NCBI RefSeq assembly: GCF_009796825.1
Contig: NZ_CP047030.1
Span: 4,524,501 to 4,588,500 of the forward strand
Length of the DNA stretch: 64,000 bases
Direction: 5' to 3'
From: Algibacter sp. L3A6
GTDB taxonomy: Bacteria; Bacteroidota; Bacteroidia; Flavobacteriales; Flavobacteriaceae
Made by a program: the position numbers and the translations under genes
The notes under the pieces: model-generated
Databases searched by the model: none
Seen by the model: the letters and a program-made list of their open reading frames with translations, nothing else
What the model was told of the DNA's origin: nothing
In this document: piece after piece, positions 44,321-54,238 of the stretch
Numbering within the stretch: the first letter of the stretch is position 1
Layout: every line of letters starts with the position of its first letter

Positions 44321-44659
44321 ATCATGCAAGTAATAATATTAGGTTTAGTGATTAATCAAAAATTTGGCTGATTTCCGTACAAAAAATCGTCCTTTACTTC
44401 TCTACCTCCTTTAACAAACACCTTCCACACATTCTTTACTTTCATTATTTGAACAACCTATTGCTCCTAAAAACCTTTACTCTCCGTTTTTAATAAAAAC
44501 AAAACCTCTTTTAAATTAGTTAACATTCAACTTATTAAAAAGAATAATACGGGTTTGAATTACAGAAACTTCAATGTTTTTACTAAATTACAGTACAGTA
44601 CAGGATAGACTCAGATTACTAATTCTATAAATTTGTCTAGTAACTTTACAATAACAAAC
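44321..44659 (+). promoter_or_regulatory. Upstream region of the rhamnose operon
   Basis: 339 bp without a gene. A -7 box TAAATTTG (44628-44635) ends 24 bp before the ATG at 44660, like other promoters here. A short repeat ACAGTACAGTACAGG (about 44590-44604) lies just before it and could bind a regulator. No regulator gene is linked. Confidence 0.45.
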
Positions 44660-46765
44660 ATGAGCATACTTACAAAAAAATTTAAACACGTAGATTATTT
44701 ATGGGATGATGCTAAAGCTTCTGCTTTAGGAGACGACCAAGTAGCCTTATTTCTATATCGGTCTAATATTTTAGGAGCCGACCTAAGAATTACAAATTAC
44801 GGTGGTGGTAACACTAGCTGTAAAACCATGGAAAAAGACCCATTAACAAATGAAGAGGTTGAAGTAATGTGGGTAAAAGGTTCTGGTGGCGATATTGGAA
44901 CTTTAACACGCTCAGGAATTGCAGGTTTATATACCGAAAGATTACGCGATTTAAAAAATGTTTACGGCGGTTTAGAAGATGAAGATAGAATGGTGGGGTT
45001 ATTTAACCACTGTATCTACGATTTAGATAGTAAAGCTCCATCTATTGATACGCCGCTTCACGGTTTATTACCATTTGCTCATATTGATCACTTACACCCA
45101 GATGCACTTATTGCTGTTGCCGCGGCTCAGGATAGTGAAAAAGTTACCAAAGAAATTTGGGGAGACACTATGGGTTGGGTGCCATGGCAAAAACCAGGAT
45201 TCGATTTAGGGTTACAGTTAGAAAAATGCTTAGCCGATAATCCTGGAATTAGAGGTATTGTTTTAGGTTCTCATGGTTTATTTACTTGGGGAGACACATC
45301 ATACAAATCTTATATCAATAGTTTAGAAGTTATCGAAATGGCTTCGGAATATATTGAGAAGAAAATGGAAGAAAAAGGTTCTATTTTTGGAGGTCAAAAA
45401 GTAGAAAGCTTACCAAAAGAAGAACGTTTTGAAAAAGCAGTGCAAATCATGCCTTTATTAAGAGGTTTATGCGCTTCGGAAAATAGAATGATTGGACATT
45501 TCTCTGATAACGATGTGGTTATGGAGTACATAAACAGTAACGATTTGGAACGCTTGGCACCTATGGGAACCTCTTGTCCAGATCACTTTTTAAGAACCAA
45601 AATTCAGCCTTTAGTATTAAAATTAGATAAAAACGAAGATTTATCTGATGTTGATGCCATTTTAAAGAAATTAGAACCTGCTTTTGAAGCTTACAGACAA
45701 GAATATGTAGATTACTATAATACTTGTAAAAAAGATAATAGTCCTGCCATTCGTGATGCAAACCCAGTAATTATTATTTATCCTGGTGTTGGTATGTTTA
45801 GTTTTGCAAAAAATAAGCAAACTACACGTGTTGCTAGTGAGTTTTATATAAATGCTATTAACGTAATGCGTGGTGCAGAAGCTATTACAGCTTATACATC
45901 TTTACCAAGACAAGAAGCTTTTGATATTGAATATTGGTTGCTAGAAGAAGCCAAATTACAACGTATGCCAAAAGAGCAACCTTTATCTAGAAAAGTAGCC
46001 TTAGTTACTGGTGCTGGTGGTGGTATTGGCAAAGCTATTGCAGATAAATTAGCTGCAGAAGGAGCCAATGTTGTACTTACAGATATTAACGAAGAAAGCT
46101 TAATTACAGCGCATTCTACATACAAAAGAGATGCATCGACTTATGCTATTTGCGATGTAACTAATACAGAATCTATTGCATCTGCTTACAAAAAAGCAGT
46201 TATTGAGTTTGGTGGTGTAGATATCGTGGTGCATAGCGCCGGTTTAGCAATTTCTAAAGCTTTAGAAGATACAACAGATAAAGATTGGAACATTCTACAA
46301 AACGTTTTAGTGAAAGGTCAATTCGACCTAGCACAACAAGCTACTGAGATAATGCGTAAACAAGCCCTTGGTGGAGATTACATTGCTATTGCAAGTAAAA
46401 ACGGTTTAGTTGCTGGCCCAAATAATGTAGCATATGGTACTGCAAAAGCAGCACAACAACACATGGTGCGTTTATTAGCTGCCGAATTAGGAAAAGATAA
46501 AATTAGAGTAAACACCGTAAACCCAGATGGTGTTATTGTGGGTAGTAAAATTTGGGAAGGTGCTTGGGCCGCAGGTCGAGCTAAAGCCAATGGTATTACT
46601 GTAGAGGAGCTTCCTGCTTTTTATGCAAAAAGAAATTTATTAAATGAAATAATAACTCCCGCAGACATTGCTAACGGTGTATTCTCTTTAGTTGCAATAC
46701 TTGATAAATCTACAGGAAATATTATAAACGTTGACGGAGGCATGGCTAATGCTTTTGTAAGATAA
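44660..46765 (+). CDS. Bifunctional rhamnulose-1-phosphate aldolase / lactaldehyde dehydrogenase
   Basis: 701 residues from the ATG at 44660; an in-frame TTG at 44633 is inside the promoter. The N-terminal class II aldolase domain (about 1-390) has zinc ligands in FAHIDHLHP (about 140-147) and GSHGLFTWGD. The C-terminal short-chain dehydrogenase (about 440-700) has TGAGGGIGK (about 450), and the YGTAK catalytic pair (about 592). It cleaves L-rhamnulose-1-P to dihydroxyacetone phosphate and lactaldehyde, then oxidises lactaldehyde. First gene of the rhamnose cluster. Confidence 0.92.
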   Translation: MSILTKKFKHVDYLWDDAKASALGDDQVALFLYRSNILGADLRITNYGGGNTSCKTMEKDPLTNEEVEVMWVKGSGGDIGTLTRSGIAGLYTERLRDLKNVYGGLEDEDRMVGLFNHCIYDLDSKAPSIDTPLHGLLPFAHIDHLHPDALIAVAAAQDSEKVTKEIWGDTMGWVPWQKPGFDLGLQLEKCLADNPGIRGIVLGSHGLFTWGDTSYKSYINSLEVIEMASEYIEKKMEEKGSIFGGQKVESLPKEERFEKAVQIMPLLRGLCASENRMIGHFSDNDVVMEYINSNDLERLAPMGTSCPDHFLRTKIQPLVLKLDKNEDLSDVDAILKKLEPAFEAYRQEYVDYYNTCKKDNSPAIRDANPVIIIYPGVGMFSFAKNKQTTRVASEFYINAINVMRGAEAITAYTSLPRQEAFDIEYWLLEEAKLQRMPKEQPLSRKVALVTGAGGGIGKAIADKLAAEGANVVLTDINEESLITAHSTYKRDASTYAICDVTNTESIASAYKKAVIEFGGVDIVVHSAGLAISKALEDTTDKDWNILQNVLVKGQFDLAQQATEIMRKQALGGDYIAIASKNGLVAGPNNVAYGTAKAAQQHMVRLLAAELGKDKIRVNTVNPDGVIVGSKIWEGAWAAGRAKANGITVEELPAFYAKRNLLNEIITPADIANGVFSLVAILDKSTGNIINVDGGMANAFVR

Positions 46766-46920
46766 AAACTATTTGAGTTAGTTTTAGTGTTAGCTTCCAT
46801 AGCATATTAAATTATATATGGAAGCTTTTTAAACAGCACCACTTTAAACACTGCCCCTATTAAACTAACTAAAATATAAATACTTCCAATGACCACAACT
46901 AAACCAAAGAAATAAGAATT

Positions 46921-48201
46921 ATGAAAATAGAACAAAATCATATTCAAGACACCAACAAAAAAGACTTAACATCGCACCAAGAGCATTTCGATTTTTTATC
47001 GAATAGCTTAACAAAAAAAGGTGTAGATGTCAATAAAATTATATCAAAACTACAAGACTTTCAGGTTGCTATCCCTAGTTGGGCATTAGGAGCTGGAGGA
47101 ACTCGTTTCGGACGTTTTTCATTCTATGGAGAGCCTTCTAGCTTAGAACAAAAAATTCAAGATGTAGGTGTTTTACATACACTTACACAAACTGCTGGAG
47201 CGGTATCATTACATATTCCTTGGGATATTCCTCAAGATTATAATGCGATAAAAGAAATAGCGTCAGGGTTAGATATTAAATTCGATGCTGTTAATTCTAA
47301 TACCTTTCAAGATCAAGCAAACGCCAAAGAAAGTTACAAATACGGCTCTCTAAGTAACGTTAGCCAAGCTGTAAGGCAACAAGCTATTCAACATAACTTA
47401 GATGTTATAAATATAGGAAACAAATTAGGTTCAAAAAGTTTAACTGTATGGTTGGCGGACGGCTCTTGCTTTCCAGGACAAACTAACTTTCAAACAGCAC
47501 TTCAAAATACAGAAAGCAGTTTAAAAGAAATTTACAAAGGCCTTCCTACAGATTGGAGTATGCTTATTGAATATAAGCCTTACGAACCTAACTTTTACAG
47601 TACGGTAATTCAAGATTGGGGAACCTCATTCATGCTTGCTAATGCCTGTGGAGAAAAAGCGTTTTCACTTGTCGATTTAGGTCATCACCTACCTAACAGC
47701 AATATCGAACAAATTGTATCGATATTAATGTCGAAAGCAAAACTGGGTGGTTTTCATTTTAATGACAGCAAATATGGAGATGATGATTTAACCGTTGGAA
47801 GTATTAAACCTTATGCCCTATTCTTAATTTTTAATGAATTGGTTTATGGTATGGAAAACAATCCTGAAAATCCAGATTTAGCTTGGATGATTGATGCTAG
47901 CCACAACATAAAAGACCCGTTAGAAGATTTAATTCAATCTCTAGAAGCTATACAAGAAGCTTACGCCAAAGCACTTTTAATAGATCAAAATGAATTAAAA
48001 CAAGCACAACTAAATCACGATGTGGTAAAATGCCAAGAAATTCTACAAAACGCTTATAGAACAGATGTTCGTCCGTTACTAGAAAAAGCAAGACTAGAAC
48101 GTGGCGGCGCATTAAGCCCTATAAATGCTTACCGTGCTTTAGATGTTAGAAATGAACTTATAAAAGAACGTGGTAGAAATACAGTTGCTACAGGACTATA
48201 A
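46921..48201 (+). CDS. rhaI: L-rhamnose isomerase (RhaI type)
   Basis: 426 residues, TIM-barrel sugar isomerase of the type found in Pseudomonas and Bacteroidota rather than E. coli RhaA. Metal-binding residues are in LIEYKPYEPNFYS, DLGHHLPN and GGFHFNDSKYGDDDL. Converts L-rhamnose to L-rhamnulose. 155 bp after the aldolase, 11 bp before the kinase. Confidence 0.9.
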   Translation: MKIEQNHIQDTNKKDLTSHQEHFDFLSNSLTKKGVDVNKIISKLQDFQVAIPSWALGAGGTRFGRFSFYGEPSSLEQKIQDVGVLHTLTQTAGAVSLHIPWDIPQDYNAIKEIASGLDIKFDAVNSNTFQDQANAKESYKYGSLSNVSQAVRQQAIQHNLDVINIGNKLGSKSLTVWLADGSCFPGQTNFQTALQNTESSLKEIYKGLPTDWSMLIEYKPYEPNFYSTVIQDWGTSFMLANACGEKAFSLVDLGHHLPNSNIEQIVSILMSKAKLGGFHFNDSKYGDDDLTVGSIKPYALFLIFNELVYGMENNPENPDLAWMIDASHNIKDPLEDLIQSLEAIQEAYAKALLIDQNELKQAQLNHDVVKCQEILQNAYRTDVRPLLEKARLERGGALSPINAYRALDVRNELIKERGRNTVATGL

Positions 48202-48212
48202 TTTATTTTAAA

Positions 48213-49583
48213 ATGATAAATGTAACTGCCGTATTCGACATAGGAAAAACCAATAAAAAATTCTTTCTTTTTGATAGTGATTACAAAGAAGTTTATAAGG
48301 AATACATAAGCTTTGATGAAATTCAAGATGAAGATGGACATCCTACCGAGAACCTAAAAGCGCTTCAAGAATGGCTAAAAAAAGTGTTTCAAAACATTCT
48401 TGAAGCTTCAGAATATAATATTCAAGCTATAAATTTTTCAACTTATGGTGCCAGCTTTGTGCACCTAGATGAAAATGGTGAAGTGCTTACTCCACTATAT
48501 AATTACACCAAGCAAATTGACAAAAGTATTGTTAACGAATTTGTTGAAAAATATGGTCCTAGAGAAGATTTTTTAAAAACAACTGGTTGTTTTGATTTAA
48601 GTCTTTTAAATTCTGGTTTACAGCTTTATTGGATAAAACATACCAAACCCGAAATATTCAAAAAAATAAAATACTCGCTACATTTACCGCAGTATCTCAG
48701 TTTTATTTTTACAGGAATAGCCTTAAGCGAATACACCAGTATTGGCTGCCACACAGGGCTTTGGGATTACACAAAAAAAGATTATCACAGTTGGGTTTAC
48801 AAAGAAGAACTTCATAAAATTTTACCAATTATTGTTTCTACAGAAACGAGTATTAACATGAATTACAACGGGAAACGTATTAAAATTGGTGTGGGTATTC
48901 ACGATAGTTCGTCGGCTTTATTGCCTTATGTGCGTAGTGTAAAAAAGAAGTTTGTATTAGTATCCACAGGAACTTGGAGCATTACTTTAAACCCATTTAC
49001 AGATCATCCTATTGTTGAAGATTCCGATGCTGAAGACTCTATTAATTACATGCGAATCAATGGAAAACCAGTAAAAGCAACACGTTTATTTTTAGGTAAC
49101 GAGTATAAAATTCAAATAGAAAAACTTAGTAAACGGTTTGGTGTGGATGAAGATTATCATCGTCATGTAAAGTTTGACTATGATATCTATTCTGAAATAT
49201 TACACGATTTTAAACACATGTTTACATGGGAAGGGTTAATTGATCAAGATATGCCAAAGGAAACTCATATAACCTACGATAAGTTTGAATATGCCTATCA
49301 TCAATTAATGACGGAACTTGTTCTGCTTCAAATAAAAAGTATAAAAGATGTTATTGGTAATGATGATGTTAAACGCCTTTATATTGATGGAGGTTTTAGT
49401 GATAACGACCTTTTTGTAAAATTACTATCACATTATTGTAGAGACATGAAGTTACGTACCACCGATTCGTCTTTAGGGTCTGCATTAGGTGCAGCCATTT
49501 CTATTTCAGATAAAAAATTAAATTCTAAATTTTTGCGTAAAAATTACTCACTAAAAAAACATGTACCCTTTATAATTAAATAG
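48213..49583 (+). CDS. L-rhamnulokinase-like FGGY kinase
   Basis: 456 residues, FGGY carbohydrate kinase: phosphate-binding FDIGKTNKKFFLF at the N-terminus, STGTWSITLNP, and the C-terminal DGGFSDNDLFVKLL adenosine motif. By context it phosphorylates L-rhamnulose. The sequence is somewhat distant from E. coli RhaB. Confidence 0.88.
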   Translation: MINVTAVFDIGKTNKKFFLFDSDYKEVYKEYISFDEIQDEDGHPTENLKALQEWLKKVFQNILEASEYNIQAINFSTYGASFVHLDENGEVLTPLYNYTKQIDKSIVNEFVEKYGPREDFLKTTGCFDLSLLNSGLQLYWIKHTKPEIFKKIKYSLHLPQYLSFIFTGIALSEYTSIGCHTGLWDYTKKDYHSWVYKEELHKILPIIVSTETSINMNYNGKRIKIGVGIHDSSSALLPYVRSVKKKFVLVSTGTWSITLNPFTDHPIVEDSDAEDSINYMRINGKPVKATRLFLGNEYKIQIEKLSKRFGVDEDYHRHVKFDYDIYSEILHDFKHMFTWEGLIDQDMPKETHITYDKFEYAYHQLMTELVLLQIKSIKDVIGNDDVKRLYIDGGFSDNDLFVKLLSHYCRDMKLRTTDSSLGSALGAAISISDKKLNSKFLRKNYSLKKHVPFIIK

Positions 49584-49633
49584 CACATACTAAATTACTA
49601 GACGGAACTAACCACTCTATAAACCTAAACTAA

Positions 49634-51049
49634 ATGAGCCAAATAAGTATAGAACAAGATGCAATTGAAGATATTGCAGGAGGAGAATTTGAAAGAACTC
49701 CAGTACCAAAATCCAAATTAAAAGGATGGAAGAGTTTTATTGGTATGTATGCCGGAGAACATGCTGCCGGAACTGAGTTTATGATTGGCCCCTTGTTTTT
49801 AACAGCAGGTGTAAGTGCTTTCGATTTAATTATTGGTTTGCTATTAGGAAATCTATTAGCTGTTTTAAGTTGGCGGTTTTTAACTGCAGAAATAGCAATT
49901 AAAAACAGATTGACTTTATACTTTCAGTTAGAAAAAATATGTGGTAAAAAATTAGTTACAGGTTATAACTTAGCTAACGGTATTTTATTCTGCTTTTTAG
50001 CAGGGTCTATGATAACGGTATCTGCTACAGCAGTAGGCATACCGTTTAACATGCCTATGCCAAAACTAACAGACACGATGCCTAACGGTTTTACTTGGAT
50101 TATTATCGTAATAATTATTGGAGCCGTAATATCTATAATTGCAGCACGTGGTTACGATATGGTTACCAAAGCTGCTAATTTAATGTCGCCAATAATTGTA
50201 ATCGCTTTTTTAGCTTGTGGCATAGTAGCTCTTAATCAATTGGGCGTAGCTAGTTTTAGTGATTTTTGGAATATTTGGGGTGAAGGCTCAGAGCCCTTTC
50301 CGGGGCAAATAAAATTCACGTTTTGGCATGTTGTAATTTGGTCTTGGTTTGCTAATGGCGCCATGCATATTGGTATGTCGGATTTATCAGTTTTTAGATT
50401 TGCAAAAAAGGCTAAAGCAGGCTGGGCAACAGCAGCAGGTATGTACGTAGGTCATTATATGGCATGGATTGCGGCTGCATTATTATATGCCGTTTACTTA
50501 AAATCTCCCGAAGCACTAACTTTTTTAAGCAATGGTGATGCTCCTCCTGTAGCACCAGGGCCTCTAGCTTATAATGCTATAGGTGTTTTCGGTATTATAG
50601 CAGTTGTTTTAGCAGGTTGGACCACTGCAAACCCAACAATATATAGAGCTGGCTTAGCGTTTCAGGCTATTTTACCAAAACTATCTACAGCAAAGGTTAC
50701 CCTTTTAGCGGGAGCTATAGCAACTGTAGCAGGGCTTTTCCCAGCATTTGCCATGAAACTTTTAAGTTTTGTTGCACTTTACGGTTTTATTTTAGCGCCT
50801 TTTGGAGCTATTATTGTATTTGAACACTTTTTTCATAAAAAAGTCGGCATCATTAAAAACTATGCTGAAGTGGCTAACTTATCGTTCAATAAATCGGTGT
50901 TTTGGGCTTGGGCTATTAGCTTTGGTGTTTTCTACTTTATTTCCATTCAGTTTGATGTGTTTTTATCTTTTGTAACACTACCTGCTTGGATTTTATGCGG
51001 TGTACTCTTTTTAGTTTTTAGTAAGAAATTCCAAAAACAGAGTAAATAA
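49634..51049 (+). CDS. NCS1-like permease in the rhamnose operon
   Basis: 471 residues, about 12 membrane helices, of the purine-cytosine permease (NCS1) type: GMYAGEHAAGTEFMIGPLF at the first helix, NGAMHIGMSDLSVF in the middle. The usual substrates of the family are nucleobases and hydantoins. Its place as last gene of the rhamnose operon, 50 bp after the kinase, suggests it imports L-rhamnose or a related sugar instead. No other transporter is in the operon. Confidence 0.85.
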   Translation: MSQISIEQDAIEDIAGGEFERTPVPKSKLKGWKSFIGMYAGEHAAGTEFMIGPLFLTAGVSAFDLIIGLLLGNLLAVLSWRFLTAEIAIKNRLTLYFQLEKICGKKLVTGYNLANGILFCFLAGSMITVSATAVGIPFNMPMPKLTDTMPNGFTWIIIVIIIGAVISIIAARGYDMVTKAANLMSPIIVIAFLACGIVALNQLGVASFSDFWNIWGEGSEPFPGQIKFTFWHVVIWSWFANGAMHIGMSDLSVFRFAKKAKAGWATAAGMYVGHYMAWIAAALLYAVYLKSPEALTFLSNGDAPPVAPGPLAYNAIGVFGIIAVVLAGWTTANPTIYRAGLAFQAILPKLSTAKVTLLAGAIATVAGLFPAFAMKLLSFVALYGFILAPFGAIIVFEHFFHKKVGIIKNYAEVANLSFNKSVFWAWAISFGVFYFISIQFDVFLSFVTLPAWILCGVLFLVFSKKFQKQSK

Positions 51050-51066
51050 TTAAATTTAAAACATAA

Positions 51067-51107
51067 AAAACGGGTTGAAAAAATTTATTGCTTTTTCAAC
51101 CCGTTTT
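51067..51107. terminator. Strong terminator after the rhamnose operon
   Basis: 16-bp perfect stem AAAACGGGTTGAAAAA / TTTTTCAACCCGTTTT, 9-base loop, between convergent genes. Confidence 0.9.
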
Positions 51108-51144
51108 TATTTTATCTTATTACTAAGTGAAATGATAATAATCT

Positions 51145-51666
51145 CTAAATTCCTTCAATATGTATTATTCTAATACCATTAAAACAATCGTCTGTGCAAT
51201 TATCTGGAGTATAACCACAAACTGATATTAATCCTTTATTCTCTGTTTCAAAGTAAGTTTTAGCATTTTTTCTTTTAACCAACCATTCATTTTCAGCTTT
51301 ATTGTAGATAGCATCTAAGGTTAAAGCCTGAGCTCCTGAGGTATGACTTCCAACTTCTACTCCATTTTCTATCCACTCTAATTCCTCTTCAGATAAATTA
51401 ACATCTAAACCTTCTGGTATAAAATATTTAAAATGTCTTTGAGTAACCTCACCATTAATTACTGTTATTGTCGTTTCATTAGACCATCCCACCCAAGAAC
51501 CATTTTGTACAGTATATGTGTATGAGTTATTAGTCTCTATTTTGAAAGTATCTAAAGCTTCAAGACTATTTTCAAAACTGTTTTGATAAGATATGTCGTC
51601 CGATTCGCAAGACAGACATAAACTTCCAATAAAAACTAAGGCAATAAGGTAAATTTTGTATTTCAT
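51145..51666 (-). CDS. Hypothetical lipoprotein
   Basis: 173 residues from the ATG at 51666 (MKYKIYLIALVFIG); the earlier start at 51693 puts charged residues before the signal. Lipobox LCLSC. The body is beta-rich with paired cysteines near the end (CGYTPDNCTDDC), similar to DUF6174-type proteins. Function unknown. It faces the rhamnose operon terminator. Confidence 0.75.
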   Translation of the reverse strand: MKYKIYLIALVFIGSLCLSCESDDISYQNSFENSLEALDTFKIETNNSYTYTVQNGSWVGWSNETTITVINGEVTQRHFKYFIPEGLDVNLSEEELEWIENGVEVGSHTSGAQALTLDAIYNKAENEWLVKRKNAKTYFETENKGLISVCGYTPDNCTDDCFNGIRIIHIEGI

Positions 51667-51786
51667 AATCTTGAGCTTTTCCCGAAGATGCAACTATTAG
51701 CAATTGGTTGCGTGATATCGAAGGTAGTATTTTCAATAATGAAAAAAGAAAAGTCTTTTGTTTCAAGAAAATAATTGAAGACATAA

Positions 51787-51826
51787 AAAAGAGGTTATCA
51801 TTTCTTATAAAATAATAACCTCTTTT
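51787..51826 (-). terminator. Terminator after the GH88 gene
   Basis: AAAAGAGGTTAT / ATAACCTCTTTT (12 bp), directly after the stop codon, T-run on the minus strand. Confidence 0.85.
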
Positions 51827-51831
51827 GTAAT

Positions 51832-53067
51832 TTATATTTTGTGCAAAGCTGCTAAAACAGGAATACCTTCGTTCAGTTTTTTAAGTCTTAATAAGGCTTC
51901 AACGTAATAGTAATCGGCATAAACAATTGAATAATCAATCTCTGATCCTGCCGGTGCATGACCTGTAGAATGCAATAAACATGCGGTATTTATATCTTTA
52001 CTTTGGTAGTTTTTAGAAAGTTCTATTAACATACCTTCGCCTTTGTTTCTATATTCTTTAGCTAAATTTTCATCTTTAGTAAGCGTTGATAGCTCTAACA
52101 ACGCAGAAGCTACTACAGCGGCCGCAGAAGCGTCTCTAGTGGTATTTGGAATATCTGGAGCATCAAAGTCCCAATATGGTATTAAATCTTCTGGTAAACG
52201 ATCTAAATACACCTGAGTTACTTTTTGTGCAAAATCTAAATATTTAGGATCTTTAGTTTCTCTATAAACCATAGTATAACCATAAATAGCCCACGATTGT
52301 CCACGTGCCCACATACTACTATCGCTATAACCTTGGTGTGTTACACCTTTAATTTTTTCTCCTGTATCTTTATCATAAACAACCACGTGGTATGATGTAT
52401 AATCTGGTCTAAAATGATTTTCCATAGTAACATCGGCATGGCTAACAGCCATATCATACAATGCTCTATTATCGCCATTTTTAGATGCCCAAAACAACAA
52501 CTCTAAATTGATCATGTTGTCCATAATAGTGTTGTGCTGTGGCCATTCCATATTTGGCACATCTCTAGGCCAAGATAAAATAGTACCAACATTAGGATTA
52601 AATAATGTGGCTAAAGTATCGGCTGTTTTTAAAATAACATCTTTATAATCTGGATTTTTAGTTAAGCGGTAACCATTTCCAAAACTATTATAGACCTGAA
52701 AACCTAAATCGTGATCTAAGGCAGGAGTTACAGATAATGGTCTAAGATATTCTGTGAATTTATCGGCAGATGCTTCCCATGCTTGTTCATTATTAAACTC
52801 ATATAAATACCAAAGTTCACCTGGCCAAAAGCCACTAGTCCAATCTTTATAATCTACATAACGCCACTCTTTACTGTCTGGAGCTATATTTCTAGGAATA
52901 TCTCCTTCGGCTGGAACTAATTTTAAAGCATTAGCAGTTTGCTCAACACAATACGCTAATTGCGCATCAACATCAAAACTTGCTTCTACTGCAACTTCAC
53001 TTTTCTTTTTACCACAGTTTACCATTAGGAGTGTTACAACAAATGCGCCTAAAATTTGTAATTTCAT
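51832..53067 (-). CDS. GH88 unsaturated glucuronyl hydrolase, lipoprotein
   Basis: 411 residues from the ATG at 53067 (MKLQILGAF). Lipoprotein signal ends LMVNC. The (alpha/alpha)6 barrel of GH88 is indicated by SGFWPGELWYLYEF, NTIMDNMINLELLFWAS (catalytic Asp region), THQGYSDSSMWARGQSWAIYGY and WDFDAPD. It removes unsaturated uronate from oligosaccharides made by lyases, such as ulvan, heparan-like or pectic polymers. Being next to the rhamnose operon favours ulvan or rhamnogalacturonan by inference. Confidence 0.88.
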   Translation of the reverse strand: MKLQILGAFVVTLLMVNCGKKKSEVAVEASFDVDAQLAYCVEQTANALKLVPAEGDIPRNIAPDSKEWRYVDYKDWTSGFWPGELWYLYEFNNEQAWEASADKFTEYLRPLSVTPALDHDLGFQVYNSFGNGYRLTKNPDYKDVILKTADTLATLFNPNVGTILSWPRDVPNMEWPQHNTIMDNMINLELLFWASKNGDNRALYDMAVSHADVTMENHFRPDYTSYHVVVYDKDTGEKIKGVTHQGYSDSSMWARGQSWAIYGYTMVYRETKDPKYLDFAQKVTQVYLDRLPEDLIPYWDFDAPDIPNTTRDASAAAVVASALLELSTLTKDENLAKEYRNKGEGMLIELSKNYQSKDINTACLLHSTGHAPAGSEIDYSIVYADYYYVEALLRLKKLNEGIPVLAALHKI

Positions 53068-53430
53068 ATGCCTCATATTTAATATCTATAATCTTTTCTA
53101 ATTCTATTTCTTAGGTTTGAGTAATTGAATTATGAGTATTAAATCATAATTACAAATCGCTTCCTTATTGAATTCAATATTAGTGAGAATTAAGATTTAA
53201 CATCATAAATTATAGCGCAATTAGTATAAATTATGGTCATATTTTGACCGAAAGTGCCGTAAAGCCTACAAATTTCAAAATACTCGTAAAAAAACCTATT
53301 ATTTTTTAATAACTTAAGTTGAGTTATAATTAAACAAAATAATAAGAATAAACAGGAAGATTTAAGATGTCTAAATAGACGAAAACATGTTCAATATGCA
53401 ATGTGTTTAATTTGAATTTTATACACAAAA
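53068..53430. other. Intergenic, no gene seen
   Basis: AT-rich gap between the GH88 start and the terminator of the CAP gene. It should hold the GH88 promoter, but I saw no clear box or palindrome. Confidence 0.5.
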
Positions 53431-53460
53431 AAAATCCCCTGATTTTCATCAGAGGATTTT
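53431..53460 (-). terminator. Terminator downstream of the CAP-domain gene
   Basis: AAAATCC / GGATTTT plus CTGA / TCAG separated by one mismatch, six-base loop, with an eight-T run on the minus strand. Confidence 0.75.
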
Positions 53461-53570
53461 TATACTTTAAACTAGATAACAACACTTCAAATTGTTATTA
53501 ACTTACCTGTTTAACTCATTATGGCTATTAATTAGTAAATAAATAGGTATGCTCTAGTAACGTAGTTACT

Positions 53571-54065
53571 TTATTTTTTAATAAAGATATTAGTGTAATA
53601 CCATCTACCTTCTTCATTTTGTTCTGCTGATATATCAAAGTTTGTAAAATCACCTTCAATATTTTTACGGTGTCCATCACTTGCTAACCAAGCTTTCACT
53701 AAAGTTTGAGCTGAGCTGTAACCGTAAGCCACATTTTCTGAAACCCTTGCAGCTCCCGTATGAGATTTTAAATACTCACTTCTCTTAAAAAAGTTATCGT
53801 GAGAGATTTCATTATTTTCTAACATATAATCTGTGTGGCTATAAGCTACAGATTTCACAATATTCATATCACTTAAAGTATTTAAACCTTGAGACATTCT
53901 ATAATCGTTAATTAATTCTAAAGTTTCTACCTCAATAGTTTTGGCTTGGATAGTAGTTTCTTCAATTTGAATTTGTTCTGTACCATCATCCACACTTTCA
54001 GTAGAACAGGAAAAAGAAAACATAGCTATCAGAGCTATTAACGGAAATTTTAGAAGTGATTTCAT
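53571..54065 (-). CDS. CAP-superfamily (SCP/PR1-like) lipoprotein
   Basis: 164 residues. Lipoprotein signal ends MFSFSC. The CAP domain (about 40-162) has the expected His/Glu residues: SVAYSHTDYML, ISHDNFFKR, SENVAYGY and SDGHRKNIEG. Function of bacterial CAP proteins is mostly unknown; some act in the envelope or as proteases. Single gene. Confidence 0.87.
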   Translation of the reverse strand: MKSLLKFPLIALIAMFSFSCSTESVDDGTEQIQIEETTIQAKTIEVETLELINDYRMSQGLNTLSDMNIVKSVAYSHTDYMLENNEISHDNFFKRSEYLKSHTGAARVSENVAYGYSSAQTLVKAWLASDGHRKNIEGDFTNFDISAEQNEEGRWYYTNIFIKK

Positions 54066-54238
54066 AAGTAGGTATTTTTTGAATTATTGCTTTGGGTTCA
54101 ACAAAGATATTCGCCTACTTAAAAGAAAGTGTTAAAGAAATGTTAAAATCGACCAACAACATGCATTTCATCGATTTTAATTGCTTTTAATCGTTGAAAT
54201 ACACGTTTTAAAAATTAAAAATGTATTTCAACGTTATT

